A stretch of DNA of 44,093 nt, taken from the NCBI RefSeq assembly GCF_028875915.1, contig NZ_JAPEHW010000027.1, positions 1 to 44,093 of the forward strand, written 5' to 3'. Under the pieces are notes generated by a model. The model was not told the DNA's origin. It saw only the letters and a list, made by a program, of their open reading frames with translations, and ran no database searches. The position numbers and the translations under genes were made by a program. Within the stretch, counting starts at the first letter, position 1. Every line of letters starts with the position of its first letter. Positions 17,391 to 24,740 of the stretch are shown here, piece after piece. The stretch comes from Pseudoalteromonas sp. G4 (GTDB lineage Bacteria > Pseudomonadota > Gammaproteobacteria > Enterobacterales > Alteromonadaceae).

Positions 17391-17405
17391 ATTTTGGTGA
17401 ATCTT

Positions 17406-18245
17406 ATGCAATTACCTACGGTTGATTATACCGCTGAAAATGCGGCTGAGCAGTTTGTTGAGTCGTTACGCAATACCGGCTTTGGTGTATTAAAAAACCA
17501 CCCAATTTCTCAAGATTTAGTTGAGTCGATTTATAAAAATTGGCAAGACTTTTTCAATTCGAGCGAAAAACACGATTTTCTGTTTAGCAAAGAAACGCAA
17601 GATGGTTATTTTCCACCAGAAGTATCTGAGGTAGCTAAAGGTTTCACTGTAAAAGATATCAAAGAATACTTCCACGTTTACCCAAATGGTCGTGTTCCTG
17701 CACAATTAGAAGCTGAAATTCGTGAGTACTACCGTTTAGCGAACGAGTTTGCTTCTACGCTACTAAGCTGGGTACAAGAATATGCGCCAGCAGACGTAAA
17801 AGCGAAGTTTTCAATTGATTTGAAAGATATGATTTCAAACTCAGAGCAAACGTTATTACGTGTTCTACATTACCCACCAATGACGGGCGATGAAGAGCCA
17901 GGTGCAATCCGCGCAGCAGCACACGGTGACATTAACTTATTAACAGTTCTACCTGCGGCAAATGAGCCTGGTCTTCAAGTGCAAGACAAAGATGGTGGTT
18001 GGATTGATGTGCCATGTGACTTTGGTAATCTGATCATTAATATCGGTGATATGCTGCAAGAAGCGTCAGGTGGTTACTTCCCATCGACAATCCACCGTGT
18101 GATTAACCCAACAGGTAAAGCGTCTGATAAATCACGCATCTCATTACCGTTATTTTTACATCCTCGTCCAGATGTAGTGCTTTCAGAGCGTTACACTGCA
18201 GACAGCTACTTGAACGAACGTTTAAAAGAACTAGGTGTAAAATAA
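17406..18245 (+). CDS. 2-oxoglutarate/Fe(II) oxygenase, isopenicillin N synthase-like
   Basis: A 279-aa soluble enzyme. The iron triad and 2OG Arg are visible: AAHGDINLLTVLP (His173, Asp175), STIHRV (His230) and KSRISLPLF (Arg244). The N-terminal ~110 residues match the non-haem dioxygenase N domain (GFGVLKNHPIS at 25-35). Such enzymes hydroxylate or desaturate small molecules with O2 and 2-oxoglutarate. ATG 17406 is preferred over a TTG at 17394 because homologues usually begin just before the VDY-type strand; its ribosome site (GGTG) is weak. The gene stands alone between two hairpins. The substrate is unknown. Confidence 0.87.
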   Translation: MQLPTVDYTAENAAEQFVESLRNTGFGVLKNHPISQDLVESIYKNWQDFFNSSEKHDFLFSKETQDGYFPPEVSEVAKGFTVKDIKEYFHVYPNGRVPAQLEAEIREYYRLANEFASTLLSWVQEYAPADVKAKFSIDLKDMISNSEQTLLRVLHYPPMTGDEEPGAIRAAAHGDINLLTVLPAANEPGLQVQDKDGGWIDVPCDFGNLIINIGDMLQEASGGYFPSTIHRVINPTGKASDKSRISLPLFLHPRPDVVLSERYTADSYLNERLKELGVK

Positions 18246-18260
18246 CACTCTGTAAAATAT

Positions 18261-18288
18261 AAAAAAGCCCGCAGTTGCGGGCTTTTTT
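18261..18288. terminator. Strong bidirectional terminator
   Basis: A 12-bp perfect stem AAAAAAGCCCGC / GCGGGCTTTTTT with loop AGTT lies 15 bases after the oxygenase stop. It also works on the minus strand, where it begins 5 bases after the stop of the 42-codon ORF at 18294. Confidence 0.93.
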
Positions 18289-18293
18289 AATTG

Positions 18294-18422
18294 TTAGTTA
18301 TAACCTCGTTCAAAACATTTTTCGTCCTGACTCGGTTGAAACGGCTTACTAGCGTGTTTCGAATTGTCGACTGGTTGTTGGCGGTTAGCAGGGGGGCATA
18401 AGCTTCCTGTTGAGTTTCCCAT
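18294..18422 (-). CDS. Small hypothetical protein, 42 aa
   Basis: A 43-codon frame read on the minus strand, beginning MGNSTGSLCPPANRQQPVDN and ending in DEKCFERGYN. Start ATG at 18420-18422 has AGGAA 8 bases upstream; an upstream in-frame ATG at 18443 has no ribosome site. The stop is followed almost at once by the bidirectional terminator, as expected for a real short transcript. The product is hydrophilic, rich in Pro, Ser, Asn and Gln, with two Cys (9 and 36), and has no signal or membrane segment. I do not recognise the family. Evidence is the ribosome site, the terminator fit and the otherwise unexplained 369-base gap. Confidence 0.55.
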   Translation of the reverse strand: MGNSTGSLCPPANRQQPVDNSKHASKPFQPSQDEKCFERGYN

Positions 18423-18657
18423 TTTCTGTGTTCCTGTTGTCATTAGGTTATTTCAATTTAGCCACGTTAAGTTAATGCGAAATACAGTTAACTTATAAAA
18501 AGTGACCGAAAATTTACTAGAACAAAGGATGACATCAACAAGTTGTAATTGTATTTATCTAAAACAGGTCGTACCTGCCATAGTTGCTGTGTTTTTGCCT
18601 AGTGCCTATATTTGTAACAGGATTTTTGTATTTTGTATACACTACAAATAAAAAAGT

Positions 18658-19023
18658 TTACTTTTTAATCATTTTTTCTACTGCGGTCAGTAAGCGCGTG
18701 GGATCAAACGGTTTTGTTAACCAACCAGTTGCGCCACTGTTTTTCGCTTTTTCTTTTTTATAGCTACTTGATTCGGTGGTGAGCATTAAAATGGGAACAT
18801 ATTGATGTTCTGGTAGTCGGCGAATTTTAGGAATTAAACTAAGCCCAGACATATTGGGCATATTAATATCTGTAATCACCATATCAAATTGGTGTGTTCT
18901 TAGCTTTTCCATTGCATCTACACCATCTACTGCTGTCATCACTTGATGGCCCGCACCAGTCAGGATTGCTTCAATCATAGAGCGGATAGTGTGTTGATCA
19001 TCAACCGCGAGAATATGCGCCAT
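18658..19023 (-). CDS. CheY-like single-domain response regulator
   Basis: A 121-aa receiver domain with nothing attached. The acidic pair Asp8-Asp9, phospho-acceptor Asp52 (VITDINMPNMSG), Thr82-Thr83 switch position and Lys104 (LTKPF) are all present, so it should be phosphorylated normally. Sequence resembles CheY-like regulators of pilus or chemosensory systems (MAHILAVDDQHTIRSMI). No histidine kinase or che gene is nearby. It has an AAGGAG site and a good sigma-70 promoter at 19063-19092. The likely job is phospho-relay to a partner encoded elsewhere. Confidence 0.9.
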   Translation of the reverse strand: MAHILAVDDQHTIRSMIEAILTGAGHQVMTAVDGVDAMEKLRTHQFDMVITDINMPNMSGLSLIPKIRRLPEHQYVPILMLTTESSSYKKEKAKNSGATGWLTKPFDPTRLLTAVEKMIKK

Positions 19024-19062
19024 AACTCACTCCTTTTTAACGCTAATTTTTATAACAAAATA

Positions 19063-19092
19063 AGTATAGGAGCTAACGTTTGAATTTGGCAA
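19063..19092 (-). promoter_or_regulatory. Sigma-70 promoter of the CheY-like gene
   Basis: Reading the minus strand: TTGCCA, 18-base spacer, TATACT; each box matches 5 of 6 consensus positions. It lies about 40 bases before the start codon. Confidence 0.65.
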
Positions 19093-19168
19093 AGTTAGTA
19101 CGATGCTGTCTGCATCAGATCAAGTAAATTAGGGCAACTTTAACAATTTTGGGACTTACAAAAATAAA

Positions 19169-19328
19169 AAACACTGCACAGAAAGTGTAACAGTGTTTGG
19201 TTTGATTCAAGAAAATGAAAAGAATAGTTAACCTGAACTCGGGACAACAAATTACTTTCAAGCAGCTACTTTTAATTATTACTGCGTTAAATTTGTTGGC
19301 AATAGGCTCGCTATTGACGCACAAATTT
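19169..19328. repeat. Two inverted repeats in a 405-base gene-free gap
   Basis: The gap 19024-19428 holds two stem-loops. The first is AAACACTG/CAGTGTTT (19169-19198) with an inner CAC/GTG stem. The second is a two-tier structure at 19289-19328: AAATTTGT and CAATAG pair with CTATTG and ACAAATTT around loop GCTCG. Neither is followed by a clear T run. A 79-codon minus-strand frame here (TTG start) looks spurious. Confidence 0.5.
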
Positions 19329-19428
19329 GCCTTGTTACTGTGAAAAATTATCAAGCTAGAAGGTGTAAAATAATAAAATATACATATGACAAATTGTGAG
19401 TTAACTTCTTATCCCGAATTCAGGATAG

Positions 19429-19860
19429 TTAAACAAAACGGCGGTGCCCTTGTTCATAAATTGCATGATGATGTTGATCTATCGCTCTTAAAACATCGCT
19501 TCGAGTAATAACACCAACAAGGCGTTTGTTAGCATCAACCACAGGGTAGATTTTGGGTTTATTGGTTAACATTGTTTGGGCTAAATCAAGCACTGAATGC
19601 TCTTCGTCGATGGCAAGTACATCAGTACGCATAATATCAACCACTTTGTAATGGCTCTCGTTTTGGTATGTATCTTCAAGCATGCGCTCTAAACAATCTT
19701 GTTCAGATAAAAAACCAACAACATGGCGATGCTCATCAAGTACAGGCCCACCAATTTGATGCGCGATTAGCAATCGTTCTGATGCTTCGCTCACTGTCAT
19801 TTGAACTGTGAAGGTGACAGCGCGGTGTGTCATATAGTCTTTAACTTTAATTGAATGCAT
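19429..19860 (-). CDS. CBS-domain pair protein
   Basis: A 143-aa protein made almost entirely of two CBS motifs: one from VKDYMTHRAVTF to DEHRHVVGFLSEQDCLE (about 5-55), the other from VVDIMRTDVLAIDEE to DANKRLVGVITRSDVLRAI (about 72-132). Such stand-alone Bateman modules bind adenine nucleotides and act as energy or redox sensors on partner proteins. There is no attached catalytic domain. The start at 19860 has a GAGAG site about 8 bases upstream. Monocistronic; divergent from the nag operon. The partner is unknown. Confidence 0.88.
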   Translation of the reverse strand: MHSIKVKDYMTHRAVTFTVQMTVSEASERLLIAHQIGGPVLDEHRHVVGFLSEQDCLERMLEDTYQNESHYKVVDIMRTDVLAIDEEHSVLDLAQTMLTNKPKIYPVVDANKRLVGVITRSDVLRAIDQHHHAIYEQGHRRFV

Positions 19861-20073
19861 GACTTGCTCTCTTTTTCCGTATGTTATTTAAAGCGTAGTT
19901 CGCAATTTTATGATTTGCCAAGAGAATCAGTTTTGCATTGCTATTTTATAAATGTTGGTTAAAGTGAAGTAGGAAGATGTTACCTTTTAGTCGAAGTGAT
20001 AGAATTTAAAGCCCTTAAATTACAAGTGGTTAAGTACATTAAGTTCCTGTAATTGCAAAAACTATAAAAATTT

Positions 20074-20091
20074 AATGACAACGCTGTCATT
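20074..20091. promoter_or_regulatory. NagR-type operator upstream of nagK
   Basis: AATGACAACGCTGTCATT: arms ATGACA/TGTCAT around a 4-base centre. It matches the LacI-family NagR motif known from Shewanella and relatives for GlcNAc catabolic genes. Its 16-bp core is the exact reverse complement of the site at 23710. The regulator gene itself is not in this window. Confidence 0.85.
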
Positions 20092-20131
20092 ATTTGTGTA
20101 ACATTAAATCAACACATGGGTTGAGGAAATC

Positions 20132-20187
20132 CGTAAAAGAGAAAAGTGACTGCCATATTTTGGCTCACTAGACAGTACGCTTTTACG
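20132..20187 (+). other. Nested stem-loop in the nagK leader
   Basis: Outer stem CGTAAAAG (20132-20139) with CTTTTACG (20180-20187), enclosing an inner stem AGTGA-ct-GCC (20145-20154) with GGC-TCACT (20162-20169). It lies between the NagR operator and the nagK start at 20217. Its function is unknown. Confidence 0.5.
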
Positions 20188-20216
20188 ATAAAAAATATAA
20201 GAATTGAGGTTGTTTA

Positions 20217-21110
20217 ATGGTTGCAAGTAGTGCAAATAAAGAGCAAATCTTTATTGGAATAGACGGTGGCGGTACAAAGTGTCGTGCAACCGTATTTTCG
20301 AGCCAAAATGGGGTGTTAGGTACAGGACTCGGAGGTCCGGCGAACCCATTGCATGGCTTAGACCGCACACTTGAATCCATTATGGTTTCAACCCAATTGG
20401 CAATTCAAGATGCTGGATTGAATCTCGACAAAGTTAATGATGTTGTTGCAGGGCTTGGTCTTGCAGGTGTTAACTTACCGGGTCTTTATCAACAGATTCA
20501 AGATTGGCATCATCCTTTCAAAAAGATGTATCTCACGACTGATTTGCACACTGCATGTATTGGCGCTCATGAGGGCAAAGATGGCGCGGTAATTATTACA
20601 GGTACAGGATCATGTGGCTTCTCATATGTAAACGGTCAAAGTACCATCCTAGGCGGCCATGGTTTTGCGCAAGGCGATAAAGGCAGCGGTGCATGGCTTG
20701 GACTTGAAGCTGTGAAATCTGCGTTATTGAGTTTAGATGGCTTAGGGCCAAAAACGTCGCTAGCAGATATTTTATTAGCACATTTTAAAGTAACTGATGC
20801 AATGGGCATTGCTGAGGCTATGGCAGGAAAACCGTCAAGCAGTTATGCGCAACTTGCGCGCCCTGTTTTAGAGCAAGCCAAGCAAGGTGATGAAGTCGCA
20901 CTTGCCATTGTAAAAGACGGTGCACGTTACATCAGTGATTTAGCGTATAAACTATTAGAAAATAAACCACCACGCTTGTCTATGATCGGTGGTTTAGCTG
21001 AGCCATTACAAGATTGGCTAGATAAAGAGGTTGTTGAAAACGTACAACCTGCAATGCAGCCACCAGAAATGGGCGCTGTTTATTTCGCACAAAACTCGAT
21101 AGAAGGTTAA
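20217..21110 (+). CDS. nagK: N-acetylglucosamine kinase (BadF/BadG family)
   Basis: A 297-aa ASKHA-fold kinase that should convert GlcNAc to GlcNAc-6-phosphate in the cytoplasm. Phosphate-1 loop GIDGGGTKCRA is at 14-24. VIITGTGSCGFSY near 125-137 and GDKGSGAWLGLEA near 152-164 match the phosphate-2 and substrate regions of BadF-type GlcNAc kinases. A TTGAGG site precedes ATG 20217. It is the first gene of nagK-nagA, with nagA starting two bases after its stop. It sits downstream of a NagR operator, so it should be induced by GlcNAc or GlcN-6-P. Kinase-based entry, rather than PTS, is the Alteromonadales pattern. Confidence 0.92.
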   Translation: MVASSANKEQIFIGIDGGGTKCRATVFSSQNGVLGTGLGGPANPLHGLDRTLESIMVSTQLAIQDAGLNLDKVNDVVAGLGLAGVNLPGLYQQIQDWHHPFKKMYLTTDLHTACIGAHEGKDGAVIITGTGSCGFSYVNGQSTILGGHGFAQGDKGSGAWLGLEAVKSALLSLDGLGPKTSLADILLAHFKVTDAMGIAEAMAGKPSSSYAQLARPVLEQAKQGDEVALAIVKDGARYISDLAYKLLENKPPRLSMIGGLAEPLQDWLDKEVVENVQPAMQPPEMGAVYFAQNSIEG

Positions 21111-21112
21111 TT

Positions 21113-22240
21113 ATGTCGACGACTACCTACTTTGCGACGCGCCTATTTACAGGTGAACAGTTTTTAGAAAATGTCAGTTTTGTGGTTGAGAACGGTGTTA
21201 TTACCGAGTTTGTTAACGGTCAAGCTGCAGGTGCAATCGCACTTACTGGCACTGTGGCTCCAGGTTTTATTGATGTACAAGTAAATGGCGGCGGTGGTGC
21301 ATTTTTTAATGCTGAGCAAAGCATTGAATGCGTTGATAAAATTGCAAAAGCACATGGCCAATTTGGTACAACCGCATTGTTACCAACACTTATAACAGAC
21401 AGTGTTGAAGTAATGGAGCGTGCAGCTGATGCAACAGCTCAGGCAATTAAAGATAAAGTGCCAGGTATTGTGGGTGTACACTTCGAAGGCCCTCATTTGT
21501 CTATGCCAAAAAAAGGCACGCACAGTGAAAAATTTATCCGTCCTATTTCGGAAGCGGAATTTGCAGTATTTGAGCGCCAAGATTTAGGCATTAAAGTAGT
21601 AACACTTGCACCTGAGAATGTATCTGTAGCAGATATTAAACGCCTTGTCGCGGCGGGTGTAAAAGTGTCTATTGGTCACACTAATGCTGATTACCAAACA
21701 GTGCTTGCTGCACTTGAGGCAGGCGCAGATGGTTTTACGCACTTATATAATGCAATGAGTGCATTTACCTCACGTGAGCCGGGTGTTGTGGGCGCTGCAC
21801 TTACTGATACGCAATCATGGTGTGGCTTAATCGTTGATGGTCACCATGTTCACCCAGTTTCAGCGAAATTTGCAATTGATAGCAAAACACGCGGCAAAAT
21901 TATGTTAGTTACAGATGCAATGCCGCCTGTAGGCACCGATGATATGGAATTTGATTTCTTTGATGGTCGTAAAGTTATTCGTACTGGCGATAGATTAAAT
22001 TCGACTACCGGTGAATTAGCGGGCAGCGTACTTGATATGGCTGGCGCTGTGCGAAACACCATCAACACGCTTGATGTTAGCTATGCAGAAGCACTTCGTA
22101 TGGCATCACTTTATCCAGCACAATATTTAGGACTGGGCACGCAAAAAGGTCGCCTTGTGGCGGGCGCGGATGCTGACTTTGTGGTGATGAGCGACGATTA
22201 TTATGCGCAAGAAACCTATGTTGCAGGTGCAAAACGTTAA
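21113..22240 (+). CDS. nagA: N-acetylglucosamine-6-phosphate deacetylase
   Basis: A 375-aa amidohydrolase that removes acetate from GlcNAc-6-P to give GlcN-6-P. Family blocks appear in order: APGFIDVQVNGGGG, VHFEGPHLSMPKKGTH (metal-binding Glu), SIGHTNADY and GFTHLYNAMSAF (metal His residues), LIVDGHHVHP, and LVTDAMPPVG with the catalytic Asp. Full length for NagA. It is translated right behind nagK with a 2-base gap, and a terminator follows 6 bases or so past the stop. It supplies the substrate for NagB. Confidence 0.95.
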   Translation: MSTTTYFATRLFTGEQFLENVSFVVENGVITEFVNGQAAGAIALTGTVAPGFIDVQVNGGGGAFFNAEQSIECVDKIAKAHGQFGTTALLPTLITDSVEVMERAADATAQAIKDKVPGIVGVHFEGPHLSMPKKGTHSEKFIRPISEAEFAVFERQDLGIKVVTLAPENVSVADIKRLVAAGVKVSIGHTNADYQTVLAALEAGADGFTHLYNAMSAFTSREPGVVGAALTDTQSWCGLIVDGHHVHPVSAKFAIDSKTRGKIMLVTDAMPPVGTDDMEFDFFDGRKVIRTGDRLNSTTGELAGSVLDMAGAVRNTINTLDVSYAEALRMASLYPAQYLGLGTQKGRLVAGADADFVVMSDDYYAQETYVAGAKR

Positions 22241-22257
22241 AAGATTCCTGGGCAAAA

Positions 22258-22292
22258 ACCCTGCTTTGAAGTAACAAGCGGGGCTTTTTTTT
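22258..22292 (+). terminator. Terminator after nagA
   Basis: CCCTGCTT pairs with AAGCGGGG (one G-U) around an 9-base loop and is followed by CTTTTTTTT. It separates nagKA from nagX, at least partly. Confidence 0.8.
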
Positions 22293-22425
22293 ATCTAAAA
22301 GAAAGTAAAATTAGCGGTCGTATTTTTAGGGGAAGTACGCAAATAGAAATTAAATCAAACGAAAAGTAAGATGCAACGGATTGTTTCTCTCTGTATGATT
22401 TTACAAGTTTTAAAACGAGGTTGTC

Positions 22426-23565
22426 GTGAGCGATACAAATAAAAAAGCAAAAAAGCGTTTGGCGTCATTAGATGCACTGCGTGGCTTTGACATGTTTTGG
22501 ATTTTAGGTGGCGAGAAAATTTTTGCTGCCTTATTTGTTTTAACCGGTTGGGCTGGTTGGAAAGTTGCGGAAGCACAAACATTGCATAGCCAGTGGCATG
22601 GGTTCACTTTTTATGATTTGATTTTCCCTCTGTTTATTTTCCTATCTGGTGTGGCGATGGGCTTGGCGCCAAAGCGCATTGATCACTTGCCATTTATTGA
22701 ACGAAGACCAATTTATATCAAAGCATTTAAGCGTTTATTCTTATTATGTTTTTTTGGTGTTCTTTATAACCATGGTTGGGGCACAGGTGTGCCACTTAAT
22801 CCTGAAGAAATCCGTTTTGCAAGTGTACTAGGGCGCATTGCAATAGCTTGGTTTGTTGCCGCAATGTTGGTTTGGCATACCAGCTTCAGAACCCAAATGT
22901 TTACGCTTGCAGCTATTTTAATTGGGTATTGGGTTTGGTTATGTTTTATTCCAGTACCGGGTGGTGTAGCAGGTGATTTATCTGCAGGTGGTGCTGGTAC
23001 GTGGAATGCGTGGTTTGATACAAACTTGTTACCGGGTATCACTTACCAAAATAAGCCAATGGATCCTGAGGGGATTTTGTCGAGTGTGCCAGCGATTGCA
23101 AATGCGCTGTTTGGTGTTATTGCAGGCCGTTATATTAAACAAGCGCAAGAGCGTGGCGAGTGGAAAACAGCCGGTATTTTATTTGCTGCGGGTCTAGTTG
23201 CACTGGCATGCGGCTGGCTTTGGGATATGGTGTTCCCAGTAAATAAAGATTTATGGACTTCGTCGTTTGTGATGGTTACGGTAGGGTGGAGCTTTATTTT
23301 ACTTGCAGTGTTTTACGCGGTAGTTGATTTATTAAATCAACAGCGCGCAGCGTATCTGTTTGTTATTATTGGTGCGAATTCAATTGTTATTTATTTGGCG
23401 TCAAGTTTAGTTAATTGGGAATTTGTTTCTAAAAGTGTGTTTGGTGGTGTGATTGCTGCGGTACCAGCACCTTGGCAGCCATTGTTTGCGGTATTTGCCT
23501 TATTAGGTGTGCAATTATTAGTATTACATTGGCTTTATAAACGTAAAATTTTAATTAGCGTTTAA
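22426..23565 (+). CDS. nagX: NagX-type membrane acyltransferase-like protein
   Basis: A 379-aa inner-membrane protein with about 10 hydrophobic segments. It opens with RLASLDALRGFDMFWILGGE, the hallmark of the heparan-alpha-glucosaminide N-acetyltransferase-like (DUF5009) family. NagX proteins travel with nag genes in Shewanella and relatives and are thought to act in amino-sugar handling, but the reaction is not settled. GTG start at 22426 has a GAGG site 5 bases upstream. A terminator lies on each side, so it may have its own promoter in the 133-base gap. The association with nagK, nagA and nagB supports a role in the same pathway. Confidence 0.85.
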   Translation: MSDTNKKAKKRLASLDALRGFDMFWILGGEKIFAALFVLTGWAGWKVAEAQTLHSQWHGFTFYDLIFPLFIFLSGVAMGLAPKRIDHLPFIERRPIYIKAFKRLFLLCFFGVLYNHGWGTGVPLNPEEIRFASVLGRIAIAWFVAAMLVWHTSFRTQMFTLAAILIGYWVWLCFIPVPGGVAGDLSAGGAGTWNAWFDTNLLPGITYQNKPMDPEGILSSVPAIANALFGVIAGRYIKQAQERGEWKTAGILFAAGLVALACGWLWDMVFPVNKDLWTSSFVMVTVGWSFILLAVFYAVVDLLNQQRAAYLFVIIGANSIVIYLASSLVNWEFVSKSVFGGVIAAVPAPWQPLFAVFALLGVQLLVLHWLYKRKILISV

Positions 23566-23597
23566 GTCTATGCCACAAGGGCAGTGGAATAATAAGT

Positions 23598-23622
23598 AAA
23601 AGCTGGCAGTGCCAGCTTTTTT
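23598..23622 (+). terminator. Terminator after nagX
   Basis: A 10-bp perfect stem AAAAGCTGGC / GCCAGCTTTT with loop AGT, then TT and an AT-rich tail, 30-odd bases after the nagX stop. Confidence 0.9.
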
Positions 23623-23709
23623 ATTTGGTGTTTTCATATAACTAATTTTAATTAGCAAATAACGATTATTTATTCACTTTTACTTTACAAATTTGTAATT
23701 AGACGCAAT

Positions 23710-23727
23710 AATGACAGCGTTGTCATA
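23710..23727. promoter_or_regulatory. NagR-type operator upstream of nagB
   Basis: AATGACAGCGTTGTCATA. Core arms ATGACA/TGTCAT match the site before nagK, in inverted orientation. It lies 122 bases before the nagB start, leaving a long leader. Confidence 0.85.
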
Positions 23728-23736
23728 ATGGTAAAG

Positions 23737-23814
23737 CCTAATATCGTCAGTATCCCGATTAGGTTTTGTGATCTATGGATTATCTTTACTTGCACGGACA
23801 GATATCCATAGATC
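23737..23814 (+). other. Two consecutive hairpins in the nagB leader
   Basis: Hairpin 1: CCTAAT-at-CG (23737-23746) with CGATTAGG (23756-23763). Hairpin 2: GATCTATGGAT-t-ATCT (23770-23785) with AGATATCCATAGATC (23800-23814), a 15-bp stem with one bulged T. It is followed by CCCATTTTTATTT, a T-rich stretch reminiscent of an attenuator. Both lie between the NagR operator and nagB. Confidence 0.6.
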
Positions 23815-23849
23815 CCATTTTTATTTAACCCCTTACTAGAGCCTTCCCT

Positions 23850-24650
23850 ATGCAAATAGTTATTTTAAAAGATGCAGCAGCAGTGGCCGAATACGGTGCT
23901 CAGATTTTTATCGACCAAATTAACAGAAAATCAGATTCTGTATTAGGTTTAGCAACGGGTTCAACGCCTGTGGCACTTTATCAGGAACTTATCAAAGCAA
24001 ATCAAGCAAGCAAAGTAAGCTTTAAGCAAGTGACAAGCTTCAACCTTGACGAGTACCTTGGGTTAGATGGTGACCATCCACAAAGCTATCGTTTTTTTAT
24101 GAACGAGCAATTATTTAATCATGTTGATATTGATAAGAATAATACCTTTGTACCGCCAGGTGATGCGCAAAACCCAATTACTGCATGCAAAATGTATGAA
24201 AATAAAATCTCGCAAAGTGGTGGGGTAGATGTGCAGTTATTAGGTATTGGCCGTAATGGTCATATTGGTTTTAATGAACCATCATCAAGCTTGGCATCAC
24301 GTACGCGCGTTAAGACTCTAACCAAAGAAACAGTTGAAGATAACGCACGTTTCTTTGCTGAAGGTGAATTCCAACCACACTTATCAATTACCATGGGTAT
24401 TGGCACGATTTTAGAAGCTAAAAAAGTGGTTCTATTAGCAACGGGTGAAAACAAAGCCGATGCGATACGCGATATGTGTGAAGGTGCTGTATCTGCGGTT
24501 TGTCCTGCATCAGCATTACAATTCCACCAAGATGCAGTAGTAGTAATTGATGAAGCGGCTGCTAGCAAGTTAGTGAATGCAGAGCTTTATAAGCATATTG
24601 AAAGCGAAAATCAGAAGTTACAACAATACTTAGCAGAACTACCAAACTAA
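23850..24650 (+). CDS. nagB: Glucosamine-6-phosphate deaminase
   Basis: A 266-aa hexameric-type isomerase/deaminase that turns GlcN-6-P into Fru-6-P and ammonia. [16 protein letters not shown] is at 33-48, FNLDEYLGL (catalytic Asp) near 69-77, and [15 protein letters not shown] with catalytic His and Glu near 134-148. The allosteric-site segment [18 protein letters not shown] follows. Length equals E. coli NagB, so it is the NagB type rather than the SIS-domain NagB-II common in Shewanella. No good ribosome site precedes ATG 23850, which with the hairpin leader suggests translational tuning. Monocistronic under its own NagR operator. Confidence 0.95.
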   Translation: MQIVILKDAAAVAEYGAQIFIDQINRKSDSVLGLATGSTPVALYQELIKANQASKVSFKQVTSFNLDEYLGLDGDHPQSYRFFMNEQLFNHVDIDKNNTFVPPGDAQNPITACKMYENKISQSGGVDVQLLGIGRNGHIGFNEPSSSLASRTRVKTLTKETVEDNARFFAEGEFQPHLSITMGIGTILEAKKVVLLATGENKADAIRDMCEGAVSAVCPASALQFHQDAVVVIDEAAASKLVNAELYKHIESENQKLQQYLAELPN

Positions 24651-24676
24651 GCATTTTGTAACATCATTTTTGTTTT

Positions 24677-24701
24677 AAAAAGCGCCATTGGCGCTTTTTT
24701 T
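24677..24701 (+). terminator. Terminator after nagB
   Basis: The stem AAAAAGCGCC / GGCGCTTTTT with loop ATT and a run of seven T, 27 bases after the stop. Confidence 0.9.
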
Positions 24702-24740
24702 ATGTTTTAATACAAGCATACTAAATTCAATAAATTAGCT

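Noticed and set aside
17220..17411. 63-codon minus-strand frame before the oxygenase gene
   Set aside because: It runs through the terminator-like hairpin, lacks a ribosome site, and shows no protein-like pattern.
19115..19354. 79-codon minus-strand open frame in the CBS/CheY gap
   Set aside because: It begins with TTG, has no ribosome site, an odd composition (many Cys, Ile and Phe), and overlaps the hairpins; it looks like chance in AT-rich DNA.
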